Of a stretch of 64,000 bases of DNA, positions 37,360 through 46,579 are shown in pieces; the first letter of the stretch is position 1, and each line of letters opens with the position of its first letter. The notes beneath the pieces were generated by a model, which had not been told where the DNA came from, made no database searches, and saw only the letters and a list, made by a program, of their open reading frames with translations. The DNA is from Alcanivorax sp. 1008 (GTDB lineage: Bacteria; Pseudomonadota; Gammaproteobacteria; Pseudomonadales; Alcanivoracaceae). Location: positions 15,131 through 79,130 of the forward strand of contig NZ_JAFMPS010000002.1 of assembly GCF_020667895.1 (NCBI RefSeq). The letters are read 5' to 3'. The position numbers were made by a program, and so were the translations under genes.

Positions 37360-38898
37360 TCAGGCGCCCCCCTCATCCTTCACCAGCGCGCGGAATCGAC
37401 GCAACTCGGTGAGACGATAACCACGGTAGTGCCCCATCAGCAGCATCATGCTGACAGGCACCAGCAGTGCCCCGGGGAAAGTGAAGAAGAAATAGACCAG
37501 CTCCGGGCGAATCATCAACAGGTACGCCAGCGTTGCAGCCACCATGGTGCCAAATGCCACTTTCAGGGAGTGCATGCCGCCACGCTCTTCCCAGACAATC
37601 GACAGGCGCTCAATCACCATGGTCAAAATCACCATGGGGAACAGAGCCACAGACAGACCATGTTCAAAGCCCATACGGTGTCCGAACACACTGATCAGAG
37701 TGATGGATACCACTACAAAGGTGAGCACGATAGAAAGGCGCGGCAGCAGCTGCAGGCGCAAGTGTTCGAGGTAAGAGCGTAGTGACAGACCCAGCGCCGT
37801 CACCACCGTAAACAGAAAAATACCCCAGAACAGATCAGTCTCCCGAAATGCCAGGGCCACCAGCACGGGAGTGAATGTGCCCAGCGTCTCGATACCAACC
37901 AGGTTGCGCAAAAACAGGATCAGCAAAACAGCCACCGGGATCAAAATAATCACCCGGAATGTCTGCTGCGACTCCAGCGGCAGATCGTACAACGATAATC
38001 CCCACAGGGTACGCCCCTGAACCGGTTGCACCGTGCGAGCCAACTGGATAGTGCTCATTTCGGTGCGACTGACACTGATACTGGTTTGCAGTCGCTTGGC
38101 GCCTTCAACCTGTACCATGGGGTCACTACCAATCCACCAAATGACCCGATCCTCCGGCAACCCCTGCTCGGCGGTAGTGGGATTAAAGTACAACCATCGT
38201 TGGCCATTGAAGCCTCGCAGCCATAGCTCCGGCCGTTGCTCCACGCCATGGGCCAGACGCGCAGTATGTACTTGCTCCGCCGGGATATGGGCAGCGGCTA
38301 ACAGCATGTCTACCACTTCCGCGCGGCGAGTTTCAGAGTTATCCCCGGCGAGCAGCAGACGCACGCTGTGGTTACTGTCGTCATTGACTGTATGGATGGT
38401 TTCAGAAATAAAAGTCGGGATATCCGCCGAACGTTCACGGATTGGCTCAAGCAGGCTCTCCGCTGCAACCAGCTCCGCGCCCGTCAAAGGCTCGCGGCGG
38501 CGAAAATGGGCATTGGTAGCATCCACCTCGCCAACCAGAAAACGACGGGCCAATACCAGTCGATAATAGAGCACCTGATGGCCCTGGGCACGACGGGTGG
38601 ACCAGGTAGCCAGGCGGTTACCTTCCACCCACGACACACCGACGCCGAAATTATTGCCGACAAAGCTCTCACTAAGGGTGACAAAATCATCCCGGCCGGG
38701 CGGTACAAACATCTGCACTTTGATGGGCAGCTTATCGCGCGGCTCAAACTCAACGCGCGCATCCAGCACCCAGACCGGCTCCACATCAGACTCTGCTAAC
38801 GGGATCTCCTGAACCCATACCTGCCAGGCAACGCTGCCGACACCAAGCAGAAAAAGAACCAAGGCCAGCAACCTGGCATGCAGGCGCACTCCACGCAT
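37360..38898 (-). CDS. Inactive transglutaminase fused to seven transmembrane helices
   Basis: A 512-residue membrane protein: one N-terminal transmembrane helix (about 8-28), a periplasmic transglutaminase-like domain (about 35-290) and a C-terminal block of about seven transmembrane helices (about 308-495). The Cys of active transglutaminases is not evident where expected (region around SVRLLLAGDNSETRRAEVVDMLLAAAHIPAEQV), consistent with the family description as inactive. It shares one base with the upstream retropepsin-like gene (TAATG) and abuts the ATP-grasp gene. A binding or sensing role is likely but unproven. Confidence 0.85.
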   Translation of the reverse strand: MRGVRLHARLLALVLFLLGVGSVAWQVWVQEIPLAESDVEPVWVLDARVEFEPRDKLPIKVQMFVPPGRDDFVTLSESFVGNNFGVGVSWVEGNRLATWSTRRAQGHQVLYYRLVLARRFLVGEVDATNAHFRRREPLTGAELVAAESLLEPIRERSADIPTFISETIHTVNDDSNHSVRLLLAGDNSETRRAEVVDMLLAAAHIPAEQVHTARLAHGVEQRPELWLRGFNGQRWLYFNPTTAEQGLPEDRVIWWIGSDPMVQVEGAKRLQTSISVSRTEMSTIQLARTVQPVQGRTLWGLSLYDLPLESQQTFRVIILIPVAVLLILFLRNLVGIETLGTFTPVLVALAFRETDLFWGIFLFTVVTALGLSLRSYLEHLRLQLLPRLSIVLTFVVVSITLISVFGHRMGFEHGLSVALFPMVILTMVIERLSIVWEERGGMHSLKVAFGTMVAATLAYLLMIRPELVYFFFTFPGALLVPVSMMLLMGHYRGYRLTELRRFRALVKDEGGA

Positions 38899-39491
38899 TA
38901 ACGTTCTTCCTTATCATCACCCAGGGGAGGATAGCGACGCGCATCCTCAACCCCCTCGCACAGCGGCACTCCGGCGGAATACTCAAACTCGGAATCAACC
39001 AGCGCCCGCATTTCCCTGAGTGCACTGGCGCCAAGCAACAGTGGCTGTCGAAAGCCACGGCGATCAGCCAGATTAACGTTCACGGCGGCCGCTCGATTGC
39101 CGATGCAAAGCATTAACTCAACCACCGGCCGGCGAGCATAGTATTTTTCTTCCTCAGGGTCGTAGTCCGAGGCGCGCCGGCGAATGCGCACATTGTGGGA
39201 TAACGGCAGCTCAACATCATTCAGCTCCATTCCCTCTACGGCGAGATCAAACCTGACCCAGCGCTCCCCCCCTCTAGTGAATGGGCGGATATTGATAGCA
39301 CTGAGTGATGAGCTATCGGCACCAGTATCCACCTTGGCGGGCAGCACAACCCCCAACCCGGTAATGAACACCTGCTCATGCAGCCCATAGATGACACGGG
39401 CGGTGGGCTTGGCAGGGGCAGCAGGTGCAGCAGCCAGGGATGACGTAATCACCAGCAAAACTGGCAACATGGACAACCACCGCGGATACAT
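38898..39491 (-). CDS. Retropepsin-like aspartic protease-fold protein (RimK/LysX-associated)
   Basis: A 197-residue exported protein with a signal peptide (about 1-24) and a single-domain aspartic-protease fold. The motif KVDTGADSSSL (Asp55-Thr-Gly-Ala) is the D-T/S-G active loop of retropepsins, and LLGASALREM near residue 160 corresponds to the second conserved block. Older names call the family ATP-dependent zinc protease, which the motif does not support. ATG 39491 has AGGAG upstream. It is the first gene of the triad and is divergent from typA. Confidence 0.85.
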   Translation of the reverse strand: MYPRWLSMLPVLLVITSSLAAAPAAPAKPTARVIYGLHEQVFITGLGVVLPAKVDTGADSSSLSAINIRPFTRGGERWVRFDLAVEGMELNDVELPLSHNVRIRRRASDYDPEEEKYYARRPVVELMLCIGNRAAAVNVNLADRRGFRQPLLLGASALREMRALVDSEFEYSAGVPLCEGVEDARRYPPLGDDKEER

Positions 39492-39642
39492 AGAGCCTCT
39501 CCTGACAAAAAACTGACCAGCAGGCCAGAGCAAATATACAGACCCGGTCCGACCATTGGCGGGCTAAGCGGTTCCTGCGATCTACCGCCCATCGGCGCAA
39601 TCATGACAGTTTTACGATTCCGGGCACAGCGGGGCCATACAC

Positions 39643-39651
39643 TGCTATACT
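39643..39651 (+). promoter_or_regulatory. Extended -10 promoter of typA
   Basis: TGC plus TATACT (39646-39651) lies 36 nt before the typA GTG, in the divergent region with the retropepsin gene. The predicted start is near 39657. No good -35 is present. Confidence 0.5.
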
Positions 39652-39686
39652 GCGCGCCCTTAAATTCCGCCTGCGGTAGAAAACCT

Positions 39687-41501
39687 GTGATCGAACGCCT
39701 TCGTAACATCGCCATCATCGCCCACGTTGACCATGGTAAAACCACTCTGGTAGACCGTCTTCTCCAACAATCCGGCACCCTCGGCGATCGCGCCGGCAAC
39801 GTAGAACGGGTAATGGATTCGAACGATCAGGAGAAGGAACGCGGCATTACCATTCTTGCGAAAAACACCGCGCTTAAGTGGAACGACTACAACATCAACA
39901 TCGTTGACACCCCCGGGCACGCCGACTTCGGCGGCGAGGTAGAGCGCGTTCTTTCCATGGTTGACTCGGTCCTTCTGCTGGTAGATGCGCAGGACGGCCC
40001 CATGCCGCAGACTCGCTTTGTCACACAGAAAGCTTTCGAGCAGGGTCTGAACCCGATTGTAGTGATCAACAAGATCGACCGCCCGGGCGCCCGCCCGGAC
40101 TGGGTTATGGATCAGATCTTCGACCTGTTCGACCGCCTCGGCGCAACCGACGAGCAGCTCGACTTCCCGGTGGTCTATGCCTCAGCCCTGAACGGCATTG
40201 CCGGACTGGACGTGGACAATATGGCCGACGACATGACGCCGCTGTTCCAGGCGATCGTCGACAAGGTCCCGGTACCACAGGTCGATCAGGAAGGTCCGTT
40301 CCAGATGCAGATCTCCTCGCTCGACTACAACTCCTATGTTGGCATGATCGGCATCGGCCGGATCAAGCGCGGCAAGCTGAGAAGCAACATGCCGGTTAAA
40401 GTTGTTGATCGTCACGGCAAGGTGCGCAGTGGCCGAGTGCTAACTGTCATGGGGCATCATGGCCTTGAGCGCGTAGAAGTGCCCGAAGCGTCTGCCGGCG
40501 ATATTGTCTGCATCACTGGCCTCGATCCGCTGGATATCTCCGACACCTTGTGCGATCCGGCCAATGTTGAAGCATTGACCCCGCTGAAAGTCGACGAGCC
40601 AACCGTAAGTATGTTCTTCCATGTAAACACCTCTCCGTTCGCCGGACAGGATGGCAAGTATGTAACCAGCCGTAATATCCGCGATCGCCTGCATGAAGAA
40701 CTTAAGCACAACGTGGCCCTGCGGGTTGAAGACACCGATAGCCCGGATCGCTTCCGCGTATCCGGCCGTGGTGAGCTGCACCTGTCAGTGCTGATCGAAA
40801 CCATGCGCCGTGAAGGTTACGAGCTGGCAGTTGGTCGTCCGGAAGTAATCCTCAAGGAAATTGATGGTGAAAAGCAGGAGCCCTACGAACAGCTGGTGTT
40901 GGACGTTGAAGAGCAACATCAGGGCCCGATCATGGAGCAGATGGGCATGCGTCGCGGCGTCATGAGCAATATGACCCCGGACGGCAAAGGCCGGGTGCGT
41001 CTTGAATACATTGCCCCATCCCGTGGCCTGATCGGTTTCCGTTCACTGTTTATGACCCTGACTTCCGGCAGTGGTATTTTTAATGCCACCTTCGCTCACT
41101 ATGGTGAGTTCCGTCCTGGCACAGTTGGTGAGCGCAACAACGGTGTGCTTATCTCCAACGTGGCTGGCAAGGTTCTGGCCTACGCCCTGTTCAATCTGCA
41201 GGAGCGCGGCCGCATGTTTATTGAGCCAAACGTGGACGTATATGAAGGCCAGTTGATCGGCATTCACAGTCGCGACAACGATCTGGTGGTTAACCCAACC
41301 AAGGCCAAGCAGCTAACCAACATACGTGCGGCGGGTAGCGACGAAAACATCGTCTTGACCCCGCCAATCCGCATGTCGCTGGAACAGGCACTGGACTTTA
41401 TTGACGACGACGAACTTGTGGAGGTGACTCCGCACTATATTCGCCTGCGCAAGAAGCAACTGACCGAGTCGGATCGCAAACGAACAGGCCGTAGTGCCTG
41501 A
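39687..41501 (+). CDS. typA: Translational GTPase TypA/BipA
   Basis: Ribosome-associated GTPase of the EF-G family (604 aa), linked to 50S assembly and stress adaptation. G1 is [10 protein letters not shown] (about 12-21), G3 [15 protein letters not shown] and G4 [10 protein letters not shown]. Domains II, III and V and the BipA-specific C-terminal domain follow. I place the start at GTG 39687, which gives the family N-terminus [16 protein letters not shown]; the longer frame back to 39603 has no homologous look. Confidence 0.95.
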   Translation: MIERLRNIAIIAHVDHGKTTLVDRLLQQSGTLGDRAGNVERVMDSNDQEKERGITILAKNTALKWNDYNINIVDTPGHADFGGEVERVLSMVDSVLLLVDAQDGPMPQTRFVTQKAFEQGLNPIVVINKIDRPGARPDWVMDQIFDLFDRLGATDEQLDFPVVYASALNGIAGLDVDNMADDMTPLFQAIVDKVPVPQVDQEGPFQMQISSLDYNSYVGMIGIGRIKRGKLRSNMPVKVVDRHGKVRSGRVLTVMGHHGLERVEVPEASAGDIVCITGLDPLDISDTLCDPANVEALTPLKVDEPTVSMFFHVNTSPFAGQDGKYVTSRNIRDRLHEELKHNVALRVEDTDSPDRFRVSGRGELHLSVLIETMRREGYELAVGRPEVILKEIDGEKQEPYEQLVLDVEEQHQGPIMEQMGMRRGVMSNMTPDGKGRVRLEYIAPSRGLIGFRSLFMTLTSGSGIFNATFAHYGEFRPGTVGERNNGVLISNVAGKVLAYALFNLQERGRMFIEPNVDVYEGQLIGIHSRDNDLVVNPTKAKQLTNIRAAGSDENIVLTPPIRMSLEQALDFIDDDELVEVTPHYIRLRKKQLTESDRKRTGRSA

Positions 41502-41511
41502 AAAACCATAG

Positions 41512-41562
41512 ATTCTTTCGCCGCGGATCTGGCTCGATGCCAGAGGCGCGCGGCGAAAGAAT
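41512..41562. terminator. Hairpin between typA and trmL
   Basis: A perfect 14-bp inverted repeat (41512-41525 and 41549-41562), with an inner CTGG/CCAG stem. It is a good candidate terminator for typA, though the U-tract after the stem is weak. Confidence 0.6.
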
Positions 41563-41586
41563 TTATCATCAGCGATGAGTAGCGCC

Positions 41587-42051
41587 ATGTTCCACATCGC
41601 ACTTTACGAACCAGAAATCCCTCCCAACACTGGCAACATTATCCGCCTGTGCGCCAACACCGGTAGCACCCTGCATCTTATTGAGCCCCTGGGCTTTTCG
41701 CTGGACGAAAAGAAGTTACGGCGTGCCGGGCTGGACTATCGGGAGTTTGCTGACATTCGCTGCCATGCCAACCTGGATGCCATGCTGGAAACCTTGCCTG
41801 ATAAGCGCTTGGTGGCGCTATCCAGTAAAGTCAGCAGGCATCACGGAGACTTTGTTTTTCAGGACGAAGACATTCTGCTGTTCGGCCCGGAAAGTCGCGG
41901 CCTGCCGGCAGCCCTGCTAGCGACACTGTCAGATAAACACAAGCTGCGCATTCCGATGATGCCGGGAAGTCGCAGCCTGAATCTAAGCAACGCAGTCTCC
42001 GTAGTGCTATACGAAGCCCTGCGCCAGCAAGGTTTTCCGGGAATGCTGTAG
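41587..42051 (+). CDS. trmL: tRNA (cytidine/uridine-2'-O)-methyltransferase TrmL
   Basis: SPOUT methyltransferase (154 aa) that 2'-O-methylates the wobble base of tRNA-Leu. The family N-terminus FHIALYEPEIPPNTGNIIRLCANTG is intact. The SAM-binding trefoil knot includes FGPESRGLP and IPMMPGSRSLNLSNAVSVVLYE. An ATG four codons earlier (41575) is possible; 41587 matches relatives better. It is convergent with secB, which also neighbours it in other gammaproteobacteria. Confidence 0.93.
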   Translation: MFHIALYEPEIPPNTGNIIRLCANTGSTLHLIEPLGFSLDEKKLRRAGLDYREFADIRCHANLDAMLETLPDKRLVALSSKVSRHHGDFVFQDEDILLFGPESRGLPAALLATLSDKHKLRIPMMPGSRSLNLSNAVSVVLYEALRQQGFPGML

Positions 42052-42067
42052 GGCGGCGAACGCCGCC
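42051..42067. terminator. Short G/C hairpin between trmL and secB
   Basis: GGCGGC and GCCGCC (42052-42057 and 42062-42067) with a 4-nt loop lie in the 22-nt gap of the convergent pair. There is no clear T-run, so termination is only suggested. Confidence 0.45.
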
Positions 42068-42073
42068 ACTACT

Positions 42074-42535
42074 TTAGTGGGATAGCTGCTTCTGCTGTTC
42101 TTCTGCGCGCTTGGCCTTGGCCTGCTGAAACAGTCCGTCAAAGTTGATCGGCTGCAACTGGAAAGCCGGGAAGGAGCCATGATTGATGGTAGATGCAACC
42201 ACCTCACGCAGGTAGGGAAACAGCACGTTGGGACAATAGGCTCCCAGTAGCTGCTCCAGTTCTTCACCTTCGATTCCGGAAATTGTAAAGATGCCGGCTT
42301 GCTTCACTTCCACAAGATAGACCGTCTTACCATCCTGCTCCGCCGTAAGAGTAACGCCTACCTCGACCTCATACTCATTACCTTCACCGACCTTACGAGC
42401 CTGATTATTCAGCTGCATATTGGCGGTGGGGTTCCACTGACCGGCAAACACGTCCGGGCTATTCGGCGACTCAAAAGACAGATCTTTTACATAAATACGC
42501 TGAATCTGAAAAACCCGCTTCTCTTGCTCTGACAT
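42074..42535 (-). CDS. secB: Protein-export chaperone SecB
   Basis: Tetrameric cytoplasmic chaperone (153 aa) that keeps preproteins unfolded and hands them to SecA. Family blocks are FQIQRIYVKDLSFESP, YLVEVKQAGIF, LGAYCPNVLFPYLREVVAS and FPAFQLQPINFDGLF. ATG 42535 follows a GGAG site; the ATG four codons upstream does not. It is the third gene of rhodanese-grxC-secB. Confidence 0.97.
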   Translation of the reverse strand: MSEQEKRVFQIQRIYVKDLSFESPNSPDVFAGQWNPTANMQLNNQARKVGEGNEYEVEVGVTLTAEQDGKTVYLVEVKQAGIFTISGIEGEELEQLLGAYCPNVLFPYLREVVASTINHGSFPAFQLQPINFDGLFQQAKAKRAEEQQKQLSH

Positions 42536-42575
42536 TACTTTCTCCATCTACTCAGGCGACCAAAGCGCCCTTCTG

Positions 42576-42830
42576 TTATTGCGCCAGCAGGCTGTCCAGC
42601 TGGCCTTGACGTTCCAGTGCGTAAAGCTCGTCACAGCCACCAACGTGGCGCTCACCAATCCATATCTGCGGAACGGTTCTCTGACCACTGCGCTGAATCA
42701 TCTCCTGACGCAGCTCGCCGCTGCCACTAATGTCGATATCAGTGACTGTCACTCCCTTATCTTTCAGTAACCGCTTGGCACGCACACAAAATGGACACCA
42801 GGGCGTGCTGTACATAACAATATCTACCAT
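42576..42830 (-). CDS. grxC: Glutaredoxin 3
   Basis: Dithiol glutaredoxin (84 aa) with active site C12-P-F-C15 (the usual Tyr is Phe), the TVPQIWIGERHVGG cis-Pro loop, and GGCDELYALE. It reduces disulfides and glutathionylated proteins in the cytoplasm. It starts one base after the rhodanese stop and precedes secB. Confidence 0.96.
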   Translation of the reverse strand: MVDIVMYSTPWCPFCVRAKRLLKDKGVTVTDIDISGSGELRQEMIQRSGQRTVPQIWIGERHVGGCDELYALERQGQLDSLLAQ

Positions 42831-42831
42831 A

Positions 42832-43248
42832 TCAGGCCTTCACTACCGGCAGGTTGTCAGCGCGCCATCCTTGAATACCGCCCTGCATACGAACCACGTT
42901 GCCGAAGCCACGGGCGCTCAGCTGTCTACCAGCCAATGAAGCACTGGTACCCATCTTGCAAACCAGAATCACCGGCTTGTCCTTGAACTTGTCCAGCTCG
43001 GCAATGCGCTCTGCGAACTGACTCATCGGAATATTGATGCTACCGGCCACGTGGCCCTGACGGAATTCATCGGCATCACGCAGATCCACCACTCGCGCAT
43101 CTTCGCGGTTTACCAGATTGGTGGCCTGCTGCGGGCTCACGGTCTTGCCACCGCGCTTGGACTCCAATGAGAAAAATACCGCCCACAAAATAAAGAACGC
43201 GGACACCAGAATGTAGTGATTGATAACGAATTCGAGCAGACGGTCCAT
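42832..43248 (-). CDS. Membrane-anchored rhodanese (YibN-like)
   Basis: A 138-residue rhodanese-domain protein with an N-terminal transmembrane helix (about 10-28). The catalytic loop CKMGTSASLAG puts the sulfur-carrying Cys at residue 97. Other marks are VVDLRDADEFRQGHVAGSINIP. ATG 43248 has GGAAG upstream; a TTG five codons earlier is less likely. The order rhodanese-grxC-secB is widely conserved and corresponds to yibN in E. coli. Confidence 0.92.
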   Translation of the reverse strand: MDRLLEFVINHYILVSAFFILWAVFFSLESKRGGKTVSPQQATNLVNREDARVVDLRDADEFRQGHVAGSINIPMSQFAERIAELDKFKDKPVILVCKMGTSASLAGRQLSARGFGNVVRMQGGIQGWRADNLPVVKA

Positions 43249-43340
43249 TGGCACTTCCGGCAACTGAGGGAAACGGGGCGCAAGTATAACAGATGACTAC
43301 AACGCTTCCCTCCCCGACGGACATAAGGTAAAACGCCGGC

Positions 43341-44492
43341 ATGAGACTGACTATTTTACTGTGCCTGCTAATACCAGCCAGCCTGTGGGCTAACACCCCG
43401 TCGGCAGAAGACCTGCAGACCCTGAGGCTGCGTATCGGCGAGCTGGAGAAGGCGCTACACGCCGACATCAGCGATCGCGACCGTGAACAGGCCGCTTTGC
43501 GCGATGTCGAGCTGCGTCTGGCAAGGCTCAACCGCCAGAACCGTAAACTTGAACAAGAACGGCGTGAAGCCGCTGCCGAGCTACAGCGCCTCGAAACCCG
43601 GCAGGCCCGACTGGCCCGCGAGCGGGGCGTCCAGCTGGACTGGGTTGGGCGCACGGCGCGGGCCGGATATATGAACGGCCGGCAGGAACTGGCTCGCCTG
43701 CTGCTTAATCAGGAGCAGCCTGATGCGGTGGCGCGCTTACTGCGCTATCAGGAGTATTTTCAGCGAGCCCGGCAGCAACGGGTGAGCCTGATTAACAGTG
43801 ATATAGAAGCATTGCTGGAGGCCGTAGCGGCCACCGAAGCGGCCCGCCAAAAGCTGGATGAGCGCCAGGCAGCTCTCGGCCAGCAGCGCATTGAGCTGGA
43901 CAAGGCTGTGAAAGAACGCAGTGTTGCACTATCCGCTGTAAATCAGCGTATCGGCTCCGCCAAACAACGCCTCGAGGGCCTGCGCAGCGACGAGCAGCGC
44001 CTAAACAAACTCCTGCAGGATGTTGGCCGCAGCCTTGCGGACATTCCCTCAACGCCGTCAGGTGAACCATTTGGCAAGCTCGCCAACAAGCTTCCATGGC
44101 CGGTCAGCCGACGTATCAGCGCCCGCTTTGGCAGCGCCCGGGAGGGCTCGGTGCGCTGGAGCGGAGTACTGCTGGATGTGCCGGCTGGCACGCCTGTGCG
44201 GGCCATTCATCCAGGCCGCGTGGTATTCGCCGATTGGTTACGCGGCTTCGGTCTGCTGATAATTGTCGATCATGGCGACACTTATATGACCCTGTATGGT
44301 CAGAATGAAACGCTGGCCCGCGAAGTTGGAGAGTGGGTCTCTACTGGTGATGTTATTGCCCGGGTGGGCGACTCCGGCGGCAGCAGCAGCGCCGGCCTGT
44401 ACTTTGAAATACGCCGCGCCGGCGTACCCGTGAACCCGGATAAATGGTGCAACAGCCGTGTTACACTGCCTCCCATCGCCAGCCGTCAATAA
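43341..44492 (+). CDS. envC: Murein hydrolase activator EnvC
   Basis: Periplasmic activator of septal amidases (383 aa). A signal peptide (about 1-17) is followed by a long coiled coil (about 25-240) and a degenerate M23/LytM domain (about 255-375). The zinc ligands of active LytM enzymes are missing: RWSGVLLD lacks the first His and GLYFEIRR replaces the usual HLHFE motif, as expected of an activator rather than an enzyme. It heads envC-ctpA-yibQ; gpmI, which precedes envC in pseudomonads, is absent. Confidence 0.94.
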   Translation: MRLTILLCLLIPASLWANTPSAEDLQTLRLRIGELEKALHADISDRDREQAALRDVELRLARLNRQNRKLEQERREAAAELQRLETRQARLARERGVQLDWVGRTARAGYMNGRQELARLLLNQEQPDAVARLLRYQEYFQRARQQRVSLINSDIEALLEAVAATEAARQKLDERQAALGQQRIELDKAVKERSVALSAVNQRIGSAKQRLEGLRSDEQRLNKLLQDVGRSLADIPSTPSGEPFGKLANKLPWPVSRRISARFGSAREGSVRWSGVLLDVPAGTPVRAIHPGRVVFADWLRGFGLLIIVDHGDTYMTLYGQNETLAREVGEWVSTGDVIARVGDSGGSSSAGLYFEIRRAGVPVNPDKWCNSRVTLPPIASRQ

Positions 44493-44510
44493 TAACCGGA
44501 CAACACACTG

Positions 44511-45794
44511 ATGATCCGATTCCGCGCCGTTCTCTTTATCAGTCTCGCCACTCTTCTCAGCAGCATAGTGCACGCCGATCCCGCTCTGGATGCGCAGGCG
44601 GAAAGTCAGGGCGTACCGATCACCGAACTGCGGGTATTTGCCGAAGTCATGGAGCGTATTCGCGCCACCTATATTGAAGACATCGATGACCGCACTCTGC
44701 TTGAATCCGCCATCCGCGGCATGCTCTACGAACTGGATCCACACTCCAGCTACCTGACTCCGTCCGAATTTGATGATCTACAGATCTCCACCAGCGGCGA
44801 GTTTGGCGGCCTTGGCATTGAGGTCACCATGGAGAACGGCTTTGTCAAAGTGGTCACCCCACTGGATGACACACCAGCCAGCCGTGCAGGACTGCGTTCC
44901 GGTGATCTGATTCTGAAAATCGACGATACCTTCGTGAAAGGCATGGCACTTGAGGAAGCAATCAACCTGCTGCGCGGTGAAATTGGCTCAAGCGTAGATC
45001 TATCCATCCTTTCAGAAGGAACCGAAAAGCCCCGTAGCGTTTCCCTGACTCGCGATCGTATTCGCATACAGAGTGTCCGCGCACAAGAGGTAGAACCAGG
45101 CTTCGGCTATCTGCGTATCACCCAATTCCAGAGCCACTCTGGCCGTGACGCGGAAAAGGCCCTTCGCAAACTGATGCAGGACAGCACCCTTAAAGGTGTG
45201 GTGCTGGACTTGCGCAACAATCCAGGCGGTGTGCTCAATGCAGCGGTGCAGATCTCGGACCTGTTTCTCGACGAAGGGCTTATTGTTTACACGCAGGGCC
45301 GAGATGAATCGAGCCGCATCAACTATGCGGCCACCAAAGGTGACCTGATCAATGGCTTACCGCTGGTTGTGCTGGTAAATGGGGGCTCCGCTTCCGCTTC
45401 GGAAATTGTCGCCGGAGCACTGCAGGATCACAGCCGAGCCATTGTCATGGGCCAGCGCAGCTTTGGTAAAGGCTCCGTACAGACCATTCTGCCACTGCAT
45501 GGCGATCGCGCTCTAAAATTGACTACCGCCCGTTATTACACTCCCAATGGCCGTTCAATTCAGGCAGAGGGAATCGTCCCGGATATTCTCAGCGAAGTTT
45601 CCAAGGTTGAGCTAATCACTGGTCGACAGGGGGTACGCGAGGCAGACCTGCGCGGCCACCTGGAGAATGGCAAGAGCAATGGCGAAGAAGCTGAACAAAG
45701 CAGTCAACCTTTAGCGGCTACTGACTTCACTCTTTACGAAGCGCTATCCGTGCTCAAAGGGATTGCGTTGGCCATGCCGCATCAGGGCGAGTAA
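44511..45794 (+). CDS. ctpA: Carboxy-terminal processing protease (S41 family)
   Basis: Periplasmic PDZ-containing serine protease (427 aa). A signal peptide covers about 1-22. The PDZ domain lies at about 90-170 (GGLGIEVTMENGFVKVV ... GLRSGDLILKIDD). The catalytic Ser is in NGGSASASEIVAGAL and the Lys in FGKGSVQT. It starts 18 nt after envC and overlaps yibQ by 1 nt. In pseudomonads CtpA controls peptidoglycan hydrolases, which fits the neighbours. Confidence 0.93.
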   Translation: MIRFRAVLFISLATLLSSIVHADPALDAQAESQGVPITELRVFAEVMERIRATYIEDIDDRTLLESAIRGMLYELDPHSSYLTPSEFDDLQISTSGEFGGLGIEVTMENGFVKVVTPLDDTPASRAGLRSGDLILKIDDTFVKGMALEEAINLLRGEIGSSVDLSILSEGTEKPRSVSLTRDRIRIQSVRAQEVEPGFGYLRITQFQSHSGRDAEKALRKLMQDSTLKGVVLDLRNNPGGVLNAAVQISDLFLDEGLIVYTQGRDESSRINYAATKGDLINGLPLVVLVNGGSASASEIVAGALQDHSRAIVMGQRSFGKGSVQTILPLHGDRALKLTTARYYTPNGRSIQAEGIVPDILSEVSKVELITGRQGVREADLRGHLENGKSNGEEAEQSSQPLAATDFTLYEALSVLKGIALAMPHQGE

Positions 45795-46558
45795 TGCTTA
45801 AGGCCCTTCTATTCAGCCTGCTACTGCTGCCGACACTGGCAACAGCTCAGGCCCGGATAGCCATCATTATCGATGATCTCGGCTATCACCGACTGCGTGG
45901 CGAGGCCATCGCCAGGCTACCTGGGGCAATTACCTACGCGGTGATCCCACAGGCCCCTCACGGCCCGAAACTTGCCCGCCTCGCCCATGACAATGGCAAG
46001 GAAGTTATTTTGCATATGCCCATGGCAGCAAAGAGCTTTGTGACTCTGGATGCCGGCGGCCTGCGTCAGGACATGCCTGAAGAGGAATTTTCCAGCACCA
46101 TTGATGAAGCGGTTCAGCGCATCCCTCAAGCAACCGGCATGAATAACCATATGGGCGGAGTTCTTACCGCCGACGAGACCGCCATGAACCATCTGATGGC
46201 ACGTCTTGGCCAACACGGCCTGTTCTTTGTTGATAGTCGCACCACTCCTTTATCGGTGGCGGAGAAACTTGCCCGACAACACGGTCTTGCTCACGCTGGG
46301 CGGGATGTCTTCCTGGATAATCAGCGCGACCTGGCTGCCATCAACGCGCAGTTCAATCGGGCCATGCGCATTGCCAAGCGGCGCGGGTATGCCATCGTTA
46401 TTGGCCACCCCTACCCGGAAACCATCGAGTATCTGGAGAACATTTTGCCATTGCTTGACCTGGCAGAGATCCAGCTTGTGCCGGTATCCCAGCTGCTGGA
46501 ACGGCCGCAGATTGCAACTGTAAAAGAAAAGCCGGATCAGACCGACCCGGCTTTGTAA
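45794..46558 (+). CDS. yibQ: Divergent polysaccharide deacetylase (YibQ-like)
   Basis: Periplasmic protein of 254 aa: a signal peptide (about 1-18) followed by a NodB-like deacetylase fold of the divergent type (ARIAIIIDDLGYHRLRGEAI ... LPGAITYAVIPQAPHGPKLARLAHDNGKEVILHMPMAA). It retains the DD of the NodB motif 1 and the HMPM block; activity is unproven in the family. It closes the envC-ctpA-yibQ operon and overlaps ctpA by 1 nt. A terminator hairpin for hisF is embedded in its last codons. Confidence 0.9.
   Translation: MLKALLFSLLLLPTLATAQARIAIIIDDLGYHRLRGEAIARLPGAITYAVIPQAPHGPKLARLAHDNGKEVILHMPMAAKSFVTLDAGGLRQDMPEEEFSSTIDEAVQRIPQATGMNNHMGGVLTADETAMNHLMARLGQHGLFFVDSRTTPLSVAEKLARQHGLAHAGRDVFLDNQRDLAAINAQFNRAMRIAKRRGYAIVIGHPYPETIEYLENILPLLDLAEIQLVPVSQLLERPQIATVKEKPDQTDPAL
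46528..46554 (-). terminator. Terminator of the his operon embedded in the yibQ 3' end
   Basis: Eight-base arms AAAGCCGG (46528-46535) and CCGGCTTT (46547-46554) with an 11-nt loop. On the minus strand the stem is followed by TCTTTTA, serving hisF. It encodes the last residues of yibQ at the same time. Confidence 0.7.
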
Positions 46559-46579
46559 CATCTGCCACCTACTGTCGCA

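Noticed and set aside
44100-44480. Active M23 endopeptidase in EnvC
   Set aside because: The zinc-ligand His residues and HxH motif are replaced (RWSGVLLD, GLYFEIRR), so it is an activator-type degenerate domain.
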